From: Pseudomonas rhizophila
GTDB taxonomy: Bacteria > Pseudomonadota > Gammaproteobacteria > Pseudomonadales > Pseudomonadaceae
DNA length: 64,000 nt
Assembly (NCBI RefSeq): GCF_003033885.1
Contig: NZ_CP024081.1
Span: 3,497,350-3,561,349, forward strand
Direction of reading: 5' to 3'
The first letter of the stretch is position 1, and the number at the start of each line of letters is the position of its first letter. Below, piece by piece: positions 62,646 through 64,000 of the stretch. The position numbers and the translations under genes were made by a program. Below the pieces are notes generated by a model. It was not told the origin of the DNA and ran no database searches. It was given only the letters and a program-made list of their open reading frames with translations.

Positions 62646-64000
62646 TCAGTGGGAGTGACGCGGCACCTCGGCGCCGCGGCAACCGACCAGGAAGTCGAAG
62701 TCACAACCCTGGTCCGCTTGCAGCACATGGTCGATGTACAGCTGGCGGTAGCCGCCCACCAACAGGTTCTGCGCTGGCGGGAGGTCGGCCAGGCGGGCGG
62801 CCAGTTCGGCGTCGCAAATGTCCAGGTGCAGACGCCCGCTGGCGCAGTCCAGTTCGATCCAGTCACCTTCCTTCACGGCCGCCAGTGGTCCGCCGGCTGC
62901 GGCTTCCGGAGCCACATGCAGCACCACGGTGCCGTAGGCGGTGCCGCTCATGCGCGCATCGGAGATACGCACCATGTCGGTCACGCCCTGGGCCAGCAAC
63001 TTGGCCGGCAAGCCCATGTTGCCCACTTCGGCCATGCCCGGATAACCCTTGGGCCCGCAGTTCTTCATCACCAGGATCGAGCTGGCATCGACATCCAGTT
63101 CCGGATCATTGATCCGCGCCTTGTACTCGTCGAAGTTCTCGAACACCACCGCGCGACCACGATGTTGCATCAGCTCGGGCGTGGCGGCGGAGGGTTTGAG
63201 TACCGCGCCGAGGGGGGCCAGGTTACCGCGCAGCACGCAGATACCGCCGTCGGCCCGGATCGGGTTGTCCAGGGTACGAATGACTTCGTCCTGGCCATAG
63301 ATCGGTGCGTCCTTGGTGTTCTCGCCAAGACTCTTGCCGTTGACGGTCAGCGCGTCGGGGTTAGGGATCAGGTTGGCTTCGCCGAGACGGCGCAGCACGG
63401 CGGGCAAACCACCGGCGTAATAGAACTCCTCCATCAGGAAGCGTCCGGACGGCTGCAGGTCGACGATGGTCGGCATGCCTCGACCGATGCGGGTCCAGTC
63501 GTCCAGGTCCAGTTGCACGCCGATGCGTCCGGCAATGGCCTTGAGGTGGATCACCGCGTTGGTCGAGCCGCCGATGGCTGCGTTGACCCGGATGGCGTTC
63601 TCGAAAGCCTCCTTGGTCAGGATCTTCGACAGCTTCAAGTCTTCACGGACCATTTCCACCGCACGCATGCCGGACATGTGGGCCAGCACATAACGGCGCG
63701 CGTCCACCGCCGGAATCGCGGCGTTGTGCGGCAGGGACGTGCCGAGGGCTTCGGCCATGCAGGCCATGGTCGAGGCGGTGCCCATGGTGTTGCAGGTCCC
63801 GGCCGAGCGGGACATGCCGCCCTCGGCCGCAAGGAAATCATCGATCGTGATGGTGCCGGCCTTGACCTGTTCGCTCAACTGCCAGACCACCGTGCCCGAC
63901 CCGATGTCCTGGCCCTTGTGCTTGCCGTTGAGCATCGGTCCGCCGGTAACGACGATGGCCGGCACGTCACAACTGGCGGCCCCCATCAGCAAGGCTGGGG
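62646..64000 (-). CDS. IlvD/Edd-family sugar-acid dehydratase, C-terminal part (N-terminus beyond window)
   Basis: 451 residues of a [2Fe-2S]/[4Fe-4S] dehydratase are present (full length ~575-600). The reading frame is open to the window edge, beginning PALLMGAASCDVPAIV. The cluster and substrate motifs GTCNTMGTASTM, AAIGGSTNAVIHL and MKNCGPKGYPGM are intact. Among the family it resembles aldonate (arabonate/xylonate/gluconate-type) dehydratases more than IlvD, because of the neighbouring FadR-type regulator; the exact substrate is not fixed. Confidence 0.88.
   Translation of the reverse strand, partial: PALLMGAASCDVPAIVVTGGPMLNGKHKGQDIGSGTVVWQLSEQVKAGTITIDDFLAAEGGMSRSAGTCNTMGTASTMACMAEALGTSLPHNAAIPAVDARRYVLAHMSGMRAVEMVREDLKLSKILTKEAFENAIRVNAAIGGSTNAVIHLKAIAGRIGVQLDLDDWTRIGRGMPTIVDLQPSGRFLMEEFYYAGGLPAVLRRLGEANLIPNPDALTVNGKSLGENTKDAPIYGQDEVIRTLDNPIRADGGICVLRGNLAPLGAVLKPSAATPELMQHRGRAVVFENFDEYKARINDPELDVDASSILVMKNCGPKGYPGMAEVGNMGLPAKLLAQGVTDMVRISDARMSGTAYGTVVLHVAPEAAAGGPLAAVKEGDWIELDCASGRLHLDICDAELAARLADLPPAQNLLVGGYRQLYIDHVLQADQGCDFDFLVGCRGAEVPRHSH

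Noticed and set aside
1..64000. tRNA, rRNA, insertion sequences or prophage genes
   Set aside because: No tRNA arms, transposase, integrase or phage structural proteins outside the T6SS were recognised by reading; a tRNAscan or Infernal run would be decisive.

Overview
This 64 kb window is chromosomal DNA of a Pseudomonas, most likely the P. fluorescens group. The evidence is the high-GC coding style, gene orders known from Pseudomonas (fabI with a five-gene Npp-type transporter, mltD-gloB-methyltransferase-rnhA-dnaQ, DUF1853/nadK to pepN), and the many REP elements of the fluorescens type. No rRNA, tRNA, CRISPR array, insertion sequence or prophage was seen.

Layout. (1) 1-12912: a type VI secretion system (T6SS) core in two divergent operons. 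Leftward are tssB, tssC, hcp, tssE, tssF and tssG, the last cut by the window edge. Rightward are a tssJ-like lipoprotein, tssK, tssL, tssM and tssA. ClpV and VgrG are not in view. (2) 12909-20937: D-2-hydroxyacid dehydrogenase, serine/threonine-type permease, aconitase B with a long structured leader, a DUF1289 protein, a tandem universal stress protein behind a perfect Anr/FNR box, and miaE. (3) 21073-27739: GFA-family protein, the alkylation-repair pair ada-alkA, trkH, lysE-type exporter, AraC regulator, GAF-GGDEF diguanylate cyclase. (4) 27994-36200: a leftward operon of two tandem substrate-binding proteins, two permeases, a double ATPase and fabI. (5) 36363-40947: mltD, gloB, methyltransferase, rnhA, dnaQ. 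(6) 41220-45175: GNAT, LysR, a small unknown, FMN reductase, ArsB-type pump. (7) 45305-52907: DUF1853, nadK, metallophosphoesterase, rhomboid, DUF1315, DUF2797, pepN, the rightward genes being tightly packed. (8) 53320-56791: a YCF48-like periplasmic protein paired with an RND/MMPL transporter. (9) 56853-61550: a 1565-residue toxin-like protein of the DUF6543 kind. (10) 61687-64000: FadR-type regulator and a partial IlvD/Edd sugar-acid dehydratase.

The most interesting non-coding feature is the acnB 5' leader (18403-18702). It can form a 17-bp long-range stem with nested hairpins, and an internal 11-nt segment is perfectly complementary to the acnB Shine-Dalgarno region, so it looks like a cis-regulatory RNA. 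Other points of note are a TssM whose Walker A and TKxD motifs are both lost, a hairpin overlapping the tssB ribosome binding site, a class-II-spaced Anr promoter in front of the stress protein, and REPIN pairs with a conserved spacer.

Starts were chosen from ribosome binding sites, overlaps and family lengths. All domain assignments were made by eye, without database searches.
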